A program made the position numbers and the translations under genes. A stretch of 7,677 bases of DNA from Vibrio sp. Its GTDB lineage: Bacteria > Pseudomonadota > Gammaproteobacteria > Enterobacterales > Vibrionaceae. Location of the stretch: contig SLFB01000226.1 of the NCBI GenBank assembly GCA_007124475.1, positions 1 through 7,677 on the forward strand. The letters run 5' to 3'. The notes beneath the pieces were generated by a model. The model was not told where the DNA came from, did no database searches, and worked only from the letters and a program-made list of their open reading frames with translations. Within the stretch, counting starts at the first letter, position 1; each line of letters begins with the position of its first letter. Shown in pieces: positions 1 through 5,488 of the stretch.

Positions 1-336
1 ACATGCTACCTTAACTATCGCTTTACACAATACTTGGTTATTAGGATTAACCAGCTCCTGACAAAAGGTTAAGGACACTTTTTTTATTTCAACAATGTGC
101 GTATTCACAACCAGCTGATCATCTAAACGCGCTGGGCTTAAGAAGTCAATGTCCATATGACGCACCACAAAGCCAACATGTTGTGTTAACCACCATTGCT
201 GACCAAAGCCAAAGGAACGCAGCATTTCGGTTCTCGCTCGTTCGAAAAACTTCAGGTAATTGGCATGGTAGACCACACCGCCAGCATCGGTATCTTCATA
301 ATAAATCGTCACTGGCCAGTTAAATATCTGCGTCAT
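1..336 (-). CDS. ybgC: YbgC acyl-CoA thioesterase, 3' end cut off by window start
   Basis: The first 112 codons of a hotdog-fold thioesterase of the YbgC/4-hydroxybenzoyl-CoA thioesterase family, about 134 residues when complete. The N-terminal signature is clear: YYEDTDAGGVVYHANY at residues 12-27 followed by FFERARTEML, with Asp17 at the position of the catalytic aspartate and His24 conserved. Known family members hydrolyse acyl-CoA thioesters in the cytoplasm, and E. coli YbgC has been linked to phospholipid-synthesis enzymes. It is normally the first gene of ybgC-tolQRAB-pal, which should continue beyond position 1. The ATG at 336 is the only possible start, because an in-frame TGA lies four codons upstream (346-348). 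No good Shine-Dalgarno sits at normal spacing; an AGGAGG lies 34 nt upstream at 371-376. A terminator separates it from ybgE, so it probably has its own promoter. Confidence 0.95.
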   Translation of the reverse strand, partial: MTQIFNWPVTIYYEDTDAGGVVYHANYLKFFERARTEMLRSFGFGQQWWLTQHVGFVVRHMDIDFLSPARLDDQLVVNTHIVEIKKVSLTFCQELVNPNNQVLCKAIVKVAC

Positions 337-376
337 GAAATTACATCATTGTCGTTGTGGGAAATTTCAGCCTCCT

Positions 377-407
377 ACTATACCGTATCCTCACCCCGTG
401 AGTACAA
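377..407 (-). promoter_or_regulatory. candidate promoter for ybgC (tol-pal cluster)
   Basis: On the minus strand TTGTAC (407-402) and TATAGT (382-377) resemble sigma-70 -35 and -10 hexamers. The 19-nt spacer is longer than ideal. The pair lies between the terminator after ybgE and the ybgC start, giving a predicted leader of roughly 30-35 nt. A promoter here is expected because the upstream operon appears to terminate at 438-471. The hexamers alone are weak evidence. Confidence 0.3.
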
Positions 408-437
408 GAAGAAGCGTAAGATTTTGTTGTAATATAC

Positions 438-471
438 AAAAATAGCGTTACCTCTATGAGATAACGCTATT
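438..471 (-). terminator. intrinsic terminator of the cydABX-ybgE operon
   Basis: A perfect 10-bp inverted repeat, AATAGCGTTA (442-451) and TAACGCTATT (462-471), encloses a 10-nt loop region that can add a short CTC/GAG inner pairing. Read on the minus strand the stem runs straight into a five-T tract (442-438). It lies 43 bp past the ybgE stop codon, the expected place for the end of the cytochrome bd operon. The reverse orientation has only a broken T-run. Confidence 0.75.
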
Positions 472-514
472 GTTATTGGTTCAACATTAAACAGCAATTA
501 TTGCATCAAGATGA

Positions 515-817
515 TCATAACAACCGCAACAGCAACATACCGATTAAAATCGGCTGGGAGAAATAAGGACTAAACACCACTTGCCATAGCCAGTAGCGAG
601 GCTTAAAACCCACACCGTATACCATACTTGAGCAGATAGCCCAAATTAGTAGCGGTCCAATAATTGCGTTAAACCCACCTATACTGACCGAATACGCGAT
701 AGGGTCCCACATCACCATGGCGACGTGGTAAAACCCGAGTACCATAGATAAGGCACGTAACGCACCTTTATCTACCGGCTGATGTAATCGTGTAAGGCGG
801 TCTGATAAGTTACTCAC
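515..817 (-). CDS. ybgE: YbgE, cytochrome bd operon membrane protein
   Basis: A 100-residue protein of the Cyd operon YbgE family (E. coli YbgE is about 97 residues). It has a short polar N-terminus (about residues 1-18, with charged Asp, Arg and Lys), then mostly hydrophobic sequence that fits three membrane segments at roughly 22-40, 45-65 and 80-98. Its role is not firmly established; it is encoded with cytochrome bd oxidase and presumed to act on or near it in the inner membrane. The start codon is GTG at 815-817, inside the last codons of cydX, giving the 8-bp overlap GTGAGTAA. That implies translational coupling, and only a weak purine-rich stretch precedes it. It is the last gene before the operon terminator. 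Assignment rests on sequence character, length and position. Confidence 0.9.
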   Translation of the reverse strand: MSNLSDRLTRLHQPVDKGALRALSMVLGFYHVAMVMWDPIAYSVSIGGFNAIIGPLLIWAICSSMVYGVGFKPRYWLWQVVFSPYFSQPILIGMLLLRLL

Positions 818-917
818 TGTCTTTGTCCATCATCTCAGTATGCTCTAACCAAAGAGCATTGATGATACCAAATGCACATGCCAGCAACACACCAAGAATC
901 CATGCAAAATACCACAT
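810..917 (-). CDS. cydX: CydX, small subunit of cytochrome bd oxidase
   Basis: A 35-residue single-pass membrane protein starting MWYFAWILGVLLACAFG, nearly the same as the E. coli CydX (YbgT) N-terminus MWYFAWILG. One hydrophobic helix covers about residues 3-24, followed by an acidic polar tail. CydX binds the CydAB complex in the inner membrane and is needed for its stability and activity in E. coli. It starts 11 nt after cydB; its Shine-Dalgarno AAGGAG (930-925) overlaps the cydB stop codon, so expression is coupled. The stop codon overlaps the ybgE start. It is short enough to be missed by ordinary ORF length cut-offs, but the sequence match and the context leave little doubt. Confidence 0.97.
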   Translation of the reverse strand: MWYFAWILGVLLACAFGIINALWLEHTEMMDKDSE

Positions 918-928
918 TGTTTCGCTCC

Positions 929-2065
929 TTAGTAAAGTGAGTTGTTGTTATCTTCGATAAACTTGTTGTCCAAGCGACCGAACATTTTATAGTAAGACCA
1001 TACGGTATAGCTCAGAATAATCGGAACCATAACAAATGCAACGCCAGTCATCAAATTGAGTGTTAATTCACTCGATGTTGCATCCCACATTGTCAAACTA
1101 TGGCTTGGTACTAAGTTCGATGGCATCACAAATGGGAACATTGCAAAACCAGCGGTTAAGATAATACCTGCATTACCTAAGCTTGATACTAAGAAGCCTA
1201 ATGCACACTTTTCAAAGCGAGAAGCCAATACGGCTAACAGCGGCATAATAACGCCAAGCGCTGGGGCCAGCCATAATATTGGATATTGCTGGAAGTTTTG
1301 CATCCATGCGCCAGCTTCACGAACCACTTCTTTATTAAGAGGGTTTGAAGCCGCAGAAGTATCGATGGCACTAATAATGACATAACCATCAATGTGTTGA
1401 ATCCAAAAACCACCTAATACAAACAAAGCACAAGTTAATAAGCCAGCGATTTGAGCCGTGTTACGCGCTCGAAGGTGTAAGTCACTTGTGGTTTTCATTT
1501 GCAACCATGTCGCACCTTGCATCAAGACCATAAATAGGCTGACCAAACCACACACTAAGGCAAATGGATTCAATAAGCCAAAGAAAGACCCATGGTACGT
1601 CGGCATCATCAATTCATTTAACTGAAATGGGACGCCTTGCAGTAAATTACCAAACGCAACACCAAAGATGATTGGTGGTACAAAGCCACTGATTGAGATA
1701 CAAATATCCCAGTTATTACGCCATTTTGGGTCTTCAATTTTTGAGCGATAATCTAAGCCGATTGGTCGTAACCATAACGCGGCTAAAGTAATGATCATCG
1801 CCATATAAAAACCAGAGAAAGAAGTGGCGTAAACTAATGGCCAAGCAGCAAATAACGCACCACCAGCGGTGATCAACCATACTTGGTTACCATCCCAGTG
1901 CGGTGCTATCGAGTTGATCATAACTCGACGCTCTGAGTCATTTTTACCTAAGATAGGAACCAGCGCCCCTACTCCCATGTCAAAGCCATCGGTGACAGCA
2001 AAGCCAATAAATAGGACGCCTATCAGTACCCACCAGATAAGTCGTAAGATTTCGTAATCAAACAT
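929..2065 (-). CDS. cydB: Cytochrome bd-I ubiquinol oxidase subunit II
   Basis: A 378-residue integral membrane protein, about the length of E. coli CydB (379) and closely similar throughout. The N-terminus has the family signature FAVTDGFDMG (residues 22-31) and IAPHWDGNQVWLITAGGALFAAWP further on; Asp58 corresponds to the proton-channel aspartate of E. coli CydB. Other conserved blocks are GVAFGNLLQGVPF, ASNPLNKEVVREAGAW and ILTAGFAMFPFVMPS. Eight to nine hydrophobic helices span it, and the protein ends in SLY as in E. coli. CydB pairs with the heme-bearing CydA in the inner membrane to form the quinol:O2 oxidoreductase. The ATG at 2065 is preceded by AGGAG, and the gap from the cydA stop is 16 nt. 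No defects are visible. Confidence 0.99.
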   Translation of the reverse strand: MFDYEILRLIWWVLIGVLFIGFAVTDGFDMGVGALVPILGKNDSERRVMINSIAPHWDGNQVWLITAGGALFAAWPLVYATSFSGFYMAMIITLAALWLRPIGLDYRSKIEDPKWRNNWDICISISGFVPPIIFGVAFGNLLQGVPFQLNELMMPTYHGSFFGLLNPFALVCGLVSLFMVLMQGATWLQMKTTSDLHLRARNTAQIAGLLTCALFVLGGFWIQHIDGYVIISAIDTSAASNPLNKEVVREAGAWMQNFQQYPILWLAPALGVIMPLLAVLASRFEKCALGFLVSSLGNAGIILTAGFAMFPFVMPSNLVPSHSLTMWDATSSELTLNLMTGVAFVMVPIILSYTVWSYYKMFGRLDNKFIEDNNNSLY

Positions 2066-2081
2066 ATTGCTTTCTCCTCGC

Positions 2082-3668
2082 CTAAGCTTCGACTTGACGG
2101 TTAACTCGGTCTTCTAACGAGCTGTCATTTTGTTCAAAATGATAGCGGCCAGTTTTCAGACTGCTTGGACCTTTGCGAATAAACTTAAGCATTAAGTACA
2201 CTTCCGCGATGAGGAAAACCGTATACAGCGCCAGAATCGCAATTAATGATGTCCAAATTTGCCCAGCAGTTAAGGCAGATGCCGCAACATGAACAGGTAA
2301 GATTTCACCTACCGCCCAAGGCTGACGACCATACTCAGCGACAAACCAACCTGCTTCTGCTGCAATCCATGGTAATGGAATGCTCCAAAGTGCCGCTTTA
2401 AGCACCCAAGGTTTCTGCTCAATTTTTTGACGACAAGTTTGCACAAAGGCGGCACCAAATACGAATAGCATGATGAAGCCACAAGCAACCATGATACGGA
2501 ATGACCAGAATAGCGGCCATACGGTCGGAATGGAGTCGTCTGCTGCAGCTTGAATTTGTGCTTCTGTCGCATCAACAACGTTTTCTGTGTAACGTTTTAA
2601 CAGTAAGCCATAGCCTAAGTCTTGTTTCACTTCGTTAAACGCAGCCATGTTTGCTTCAGATTTATCACCAGCACGTAGTTTTTGCAGTAACTCGTAAGCA
2701 TACATACCATTACGAATACGGACTAAGTGCTCATCGCGCAGATCGCGTAAACCGGTCACTTCTTTATCTAATGAACGAGTAGCGATAATCCCCATGACAT
2801 AAGGAATTTTCACTGCAAAATCCGTTTCCATTGTCTCTTGGTTAGGGATACCAAACAGAGTGAAAGCCGCTGGCGCTGGCTCGGTATGCCACTCAGATTC
2901 AATGGCAGCAAGTTTCACTTTTTGCACATCACCAAGCTCATAACCAGATTCGTCACCTAACACGATAACCGATAGGATAGCAGCCATACCGAAAGAGGCA
3001 GAGATAGCAAATGAGCGTCGAGCAAACGCAACATCTCGGCCTTTTAATAAGTAGTAAGCACTGATGCCAAGGATAAACATCGCACCCGTGGTATAACCAG
3101 CCGCAACAGTATGGACAAACTTCACTTGCGCTACTGGGTTAAGCACAACTTCTGAGAAGCTAACCATTTCCATACGCATGGTCTCGAAGTTAAACTCGGC
3201 ACCCACAGGGTTTTGCATCCAACCATTGGCAACTAGAATCCATAAAGCAGAGAAGCTAGAGCCTAAAGCCACCAACCAAGTTACCGTTAAGTGTTGACGC
3301 TTAGAAAGTCGATCCCAGCCAAAGAAGAACAAACCGACAAAGGTTGATTCTAAAAAGAAAGCGACTAGCGCTTCAATGGCCAATGGTGCACCAAAAATGT
3401 CACCAACATAGTGTGAATAATATGACCAGTTAGTCCCGAACTGGAACTCCATGGTCAAGCCCGTAGCAACACCTAGGGCGAAGTTGATCCCGAAAAGCTT
3501 ACCCCAGAACTTTGTCATGTCCTTATAGATCTGCTTATCAGTCATTACATAAAGTGACTCCATAATGGCCAGTAAAAATGCCATCCCTAAAGTCAATGGA
3601 ACGAATAAGAAGTGATACATCGCTGTCAGTGCAAACTGTAACCGCGATAGCTCCACTACATCAATCAT
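2082..3668 (-). CDS. cydA: Cytochrome bd-I ubiquinol oxidase subunit I
   Basis: A 528-residue heme-binding subunit that aligns with E. coli CydA (522) without gaps over at least the first 390 residues. Conserved residues include His19 (heme b595 ligand), Glu99 and Glu107 (APLAIE, FFLES), His186 (QVKFVHTV) and Met393 (FRIMVACGF), the two heme b558 ligands, and Lys252 and Glu257 of the quinol-binding Q-loop (KLAAIE). The long gammaproteobacterial type of Q-loop is present, and the C-terminus carries GPSSLKTGRYHFEQ. The enzyme oxidises ubiquinol, reduces O2 to water with high affinity and builds proton-motive force, which matters at low oxygen. The chosen start is the ATG at 3668, giving MIDVVELSRLQFALTAMYH. 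A GTG at 3698 extends the frame by ten codons, but the Shine-Dalgarno lies inside that extension. First gene of cydABX-ybgE. Confidence 0.99.
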   Translation of the reverse strand: MIDVVELSRLQFALTAMYHFLFVPLTLGMAFLLAIMESLYVMTDKQIYKDMTKFWGKLFGINFALGVATGLTMEFQFGTNWSYYSHYVGDIFGAPLAIEALVAFFLESTFVGLFFFGWDRLSKRQHLTVTWLVALGSSFSALWILVANGWMQNPVGAEFNFETMRMEMVSFSEVVLNPVAQVKFVHTVAAGYTTGAMFILGISAYYLLKGRDVAFARRSFAISASFGMAAILSVIVLGDESGYELGDVQKVKLAAIESEWHTEPAPAAFTLFGIPNQETMETDFAVKIPYVMGIIATRSLDKEVTGLRDLRDEHLVRIRNGMYAYELLQKLRAGDKSEANMAAFNEVKQDLGYGLLLKRYTENVVDATEAQIQAAADDSIPTVWPLFWSFRIMVACGFIMLFVFGAAFVQTCRQKIEQKPWVLKAALWSIPLPWIAAEAGWFVAEYGRQPWAVGEILPVHVAASALTAGQIWTSLIAILALYTVFLIAEVYLMLKFIRKGPSSLKTGRYHFEQNDSSLEDRVNRQVEA

Positions 3669-3673
3669 GGTAA

Positions 3674-3679
3674 CTCCTT
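3674..3679 (-). promoter_or_regulatory. ribosome binding site that fixes the cydA start
   Basis: AAGGAG on the minus strand, five bases before the ATG at 3668. It rules out the in-frame GTG at 3698, which lies upstream of this site and would place it inside the coding sequence. Confidence 0.85.
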
Positions 3680-3754
3680 TGTGTCGGCTGAATGACACTT
3701 ATGACATTTTGCTAATAATCATTGCTTCAGAAACCTGGTTAGCTCGTCTCTGTC

Positions 3755-3773
3755 TTGCAATACATTGTTGCAA
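3755..3773. repeat. paired TTGCAA motif in the cydA leader
   Basis: TTGCAA occurs at 3755-3760 and 3768-3773, 13 bp apart. Each copy is itself a palindrome, so the unit reads as both a direct and an inverted repeat. It lies about 90-105 bp upstream of the cydA ATG. It could be a protein-binding site or a leader-RNA hairpin, or chance in AT-rich DNA; I recognise no regulator for it. Confidence 0.3.
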
Positions 3774-3880
3774 TTATGTGCCGTTGTGGTTAGTAAATCG
3801 TTAAGCTCTAGCTAATATAGCTGAGACTAATACTAATGCTAAAACCCCTGATTTTCAAAGGCTTTGTCAAACCAAAAGCT

Positions 3881-3894
3881 TTGATCTAAGTCAA
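3881..3894. promoter_or_regulatory. FNR-like box 1 upstream of cydA
   Basis: TTGAT-CTAA-GTCAA matches the FNR consensus TTGAT-N4-ATCAA at nine of ten defined bases. FNR is an oxygen-sensing iron-sulphur regulator; in E. coli it acts on the cyd promoter together with ArcA. The position about 220 bp before the cydA ATG suits control of this operon. Whether it activates or represses cannot be told without a mapped transcription start. Confidence 0.65.
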
Positions 3895-3930
3895 TTTCTA
3901 AGACACATTCATGTCAATAAAAACAACAAA

Positions 3931-3944
3931 ATGATACAAATCAA
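3931..3944. promoter_or_regulatory. FNR-like box 2 upstream of cydA
   Basis: ATGAT-ACAA-ATCAA matches the FNR consensus at nine of ten defined bases; on the minus strand it reads TTGAT-TTGT-ATCAT. Its centre is exactly 50 bp from that of box 1. Two FNR sites also occur at the E. coli cydA promoter, which supports the assignment. Confidence 0.55.
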
Positions 3945-4005
3945 GAAAAGGTCAGATTGGGTGTTTTAATAAGGTAAAAAAAAGCAGAGCGGATACGGAT
4001 ATTAA

Positions 4006-4020
4006 ACACAATTAGTTAAC
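4006..4020 (-). promoter_or_regulatory. possible ArcA-P binding site
   Basis: Minus-strand GTTAACTAATTGTGT matches 11 of 15 bases of the ArcA consensus GTTAATTAAATGTTA. A second copy of the CAATTAGT core lies at 4029-4036, 20 bp from the first at 4009-4016. ArcA is the classical activator of cyd at low oxygen. The match is moderate and the DNA is AT-rich, so this is tentative. Confidence 0.3.
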
Positions 4021-4096
4021 AATAAGCTCAATTAGTCTATTTTTCGTCATTTTAAGTAATGTGTAAAAATGTGACCGAAATAAAAATATTTTGAAC

Positions 4097-4183
4097 TTAT
4101 TCTGCTTTTTCTATCGTCGAGTATTCAGCGCTCTTCTCACGTCGGTTCATGTCGCCACTCAATAGCCAGTTAGGCTCTGACAT
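4097..4183 (-). CDS. possible 28-residue ORF, or 3' remnant of a lost gene
   Basis: I do not recognise this product. An ATG at 4183 opens a 28-residue, polar, charged frame beginning MSEPNWLLSGDMNRREK and ending at TAA (4097-4099). An AGGTG five bases before the ATG could act as a weak ribosome site. The same frame stays open upstream to a TGA at 4310-4312, another 42 codons, but contains no ATG in that part, only a GTG two codons before the ATG. That could mean the end of a decayed gene, or chance. No promoter is evident. It is strand-matched with its neighbours and lies 188 bp after the ruvB stop. A competing open frame exists on the plus strand, so confidence is low. Confidence 0.25.
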   Translation of the reverse strand: MSEPNWLLSGDMNRREKSAEYSTIEKAE

Positions 4184-4262
4184 AAACACACCTAAATCAT
4201 ACAGAGCGTGTATGACATGGCTATAAAACGAATACAGGAGATATTTTGCAGATGAGGCCGCT

Positions 4263-4300
4263 TCAATACTGCCGATAGTTGAAGCGTTCGACAGTATTGA
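4263..4300. repeat. 38-bp inverted repeat after ruvB
   Basis: Perfect 9-bp arms TCAATACTG (4263-4271) and CAGTATTGA (4292-4300) with a further CGA/TCG pairing (4273-4275 with 4288-4290) after one mismatch, leaving a 12-nt loop. Minus-strand sequence after the hairpin lacks a T-tract, so it is not a typical intrinsic terminator for ruvB. It could stabilise the 3' end of ruvB mRNA or be a protein-binding site. Confidence 0.55.
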
Positions 4301-4371
4301 GTTTATTGATCAGGAAAGCGAAGCTTTACCTACATTGATGCTGAAATGGCGTATCGAATTGAAATCAGAGA

Positions 4372-5376
4372 CTACTTTTCTATTCCAAAATGCAAATAAG
4401 CTCGATCGGTTGCAATACGTCCACGAGGGGTACGCTGCAAATAACCTTGCTGAATAAGGAAAGGTTCTAATACATCCTCAATGGTATCTTTCTCTTCGCC
4501 AATCGCTGCGGCCAAGTTATCAAGCCCAACGGGACCACCAGAGAATTTTTCCATGATCGCCAACAGTAGCTTTCTGTCCATATAATCAAAACCGAGATGA
4601 TCGACATCAAGCATGTCGAGCGCTTTACCTGCCGTATCCAGACAGATATGTCCATTGCCTTTCACTTCTGCATAATCTCGCACTCGGCGCAATAAGCGGT
4701 TAGCAATCCGTGGTGTACCTCGCGCGCGGCGCGCGACCTCTAATGCCCCATCCGCATCCATTGATAGTCCAAGGCATTGCGCGCTGCGCTGCACAATATT
4801 CTGTAAATCAGCGACATTGTAATATTCTAGACGTTGGACAATACCAAAGCGGTCGCGTAATGGTGAAGTGAGCGATCCAGCGCGGGTGGTAGCTCCAATC
4901 AGGGTAAAAGGCGGCAAATCGATTTTAATTGACCGAGCAGCAGGACCTTCACCGATCATAATATCTAATTGGTAATCTTCCATGGCAGGATAGAGTACTT
5001 CTTCGATCATTGGACTCAGACGATGAATTTCATCAATAAATAGGACATCATTTTCATCCAAATTGGTCAGCAACGCGGCAAGATCACCGGCTTTTTCCAA
5101 TACTGGACCTGAAGTAGTACGAATATTCACGTCCATTTCGTTAGCGACAATATTAGCTAACGTAGTTTTACCCAGTCCAGGAGGACCAAAAATTAATAAG
5201 TGATCGAGAGGTTCACTGCGTTTTTGTGCCGCTTGGATAAAAATTTCCATTTGATCACGAACATGATCTTGTCCTTGATAGTCGGCAAGTTTTTTCGGTC
5301 GAATAGCCCGATCAATCACTTCTTCCTCTTTAAAAGCAGGACTGATTGGGGCAATAAGGCGATCGGCTTCGATCAT
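4372..5376 (-). CDS. ruvB: RuvB Holliday-junction branch-migration ATPase
   Basis: A 334-residue AAA+ motor, close to E. coli RuvB (336). Numbered from MIEADRL: Walker A GPPGLGKT at 64-71, Walker B VLFIDEIH at 111-118, the sensor 1 region GATTRAGSLTSPLRDRFG at 161-178 with the arginine finger at Arg174, and the sensor 2 region ARRARGTPRIANRLLRR at about 215-231. A winged-helix DNA-binding domain fills the C-terminus (GGPVGLDNLAAAIGEE, LIQQGYLQRTPRGR). Hexameric RuvB rings load on RuvA-bound Holliday junctions in the cytoplasm and pump DNA during recombinational repair. I place the start at the ATG at 5376, since known RuvB proteins begin MIEADR. An in-frame ATG at 5391 would add five residues, and neither has a strong ribosome site. 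It lies 111 bp after ruvA, presumably in the same LexA-controlled transcript. Confidence 0.98.
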   Translation of the reverse strand: MIEADRLIAPISPAFKEEEVIDRAIRPKKLADYQGQDHVRDQMEIFIQAAQKRSEPLDHLLIFGPPGLGKTTLANIVANEMDVNIRTTSGPVLEKAGDLAALLTNLDENDVLFIDEIHRLSPMIEEVLYPAMEDYQLDIMIGEGPAARSIKIDLPPFTLIGATTRAGSLTSPLRDRFGIVQRLEYYNVADLQNIVQRSAQCLGLSMDADGALEVARRARGTPRIANRLLRRVRDYAEVKGNGHICLDTAGKALDMLDVDHLGFDYMDRKLLLAIMEKFSGGPVGLDNLAAAIGEEKDTIEDVLEPFLIQQGYLQRTPRGRIATDRAYLHFGIEK

Positions 5377-5425
5377 AACAGATATTCCCATGGTGTAATG
5401 ATAAGGGCGACAGAGTCAGTCTTAA

Positions 5426-5488
5426 TTAGCATAGTTCAAGGTGGTAAGTGAGACGCTGCAGCCACGCAGACAATAAACCTATCATCAT
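5426..5488 (-). CDS. possible 20-residue peptide coupled to the ruvA stop
   Basis: The ruvA stop TGA (5490-5488) overlaps an ATG by one base (TGATG), a usual arrangement for translational coupling. This opens a 20-codon frame MMIGLLSAWLQRLTYHLELC ending at TAA (5426-5428); a second ATG follows at 5485. The peptide is hydrophobic to amphipathic and of unknown function, if it is made at all. It ends 49 bp before the ruvB ATG, so it could serve only to carry ribosomes towards ruvB. A frame this short can easily arise by chance. Confidence 0.25.
   Translation of the reverse strand: MMIGLLSAWLQRLTYHLELC

Larger units (their letters stand above)
3669..4371. other. 703-bp intergenic region between ruvB and cydA
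   Basis: This stretch is AT-rich and contains no confident gene. Going from cydA towards ruvB it holds: a probable long cydA leader with a TTGCAA repeat (3755-3773) and a small hairpin (AGCTA/TAGCT, 3810-3822); two FNR-like boxes (3881-3894 and 3931-3944); an ArcA-like site and repeated CAATTAGT (4006-4036); a possible 28-codon ORF (4097-4183); and a 38-bp inverted repeat (4263-4300). Minus-strand TTGACA hexamers occur at 3917-3912 and 3870-3865, but neither has a convincing -10 at 16-18 nt, so the cydA transcription start cannot be placed. No T-tract hairpin was found directly after ruvB. Confidence 0.8.

Noticed and set aside
196..432. Plus-strand ATG frame of 78 codons overlapping ybgC.
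   Set aside because: It is antisense to the clearly coding ybgC 5' region, and its product resembles nothing I know.
3669..3698. Ten-codon N-terminal extension of CydA from a GTG at 3698.
   Set aside because: The Shine-Dalgarno AAGGAG lies inside the extension, and CydA proteins begin at M(I/L)D(V/I)VELSR.
4226..4457. Plus-strand open frame of 76 codons running from the ruvB-cydA gap into the antisense of the ruvB 3' end.
   Set aside because: No ATG or GTG near its beginning (first plausible start is a TTG or ATG around 4334-4339), no ribosome site in frame, and nearly half of it is antisense to conserved ruvB sequence.
5200..5451. Plus-strand frame of 83 codons over the ruvB 5' end, and similar antisense frames inside cydB (1056-1385 and 1869-2057).
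   Set aside because: Shadows of highly conserved minus-strand genes, with no ribosome sites or recognisable products.
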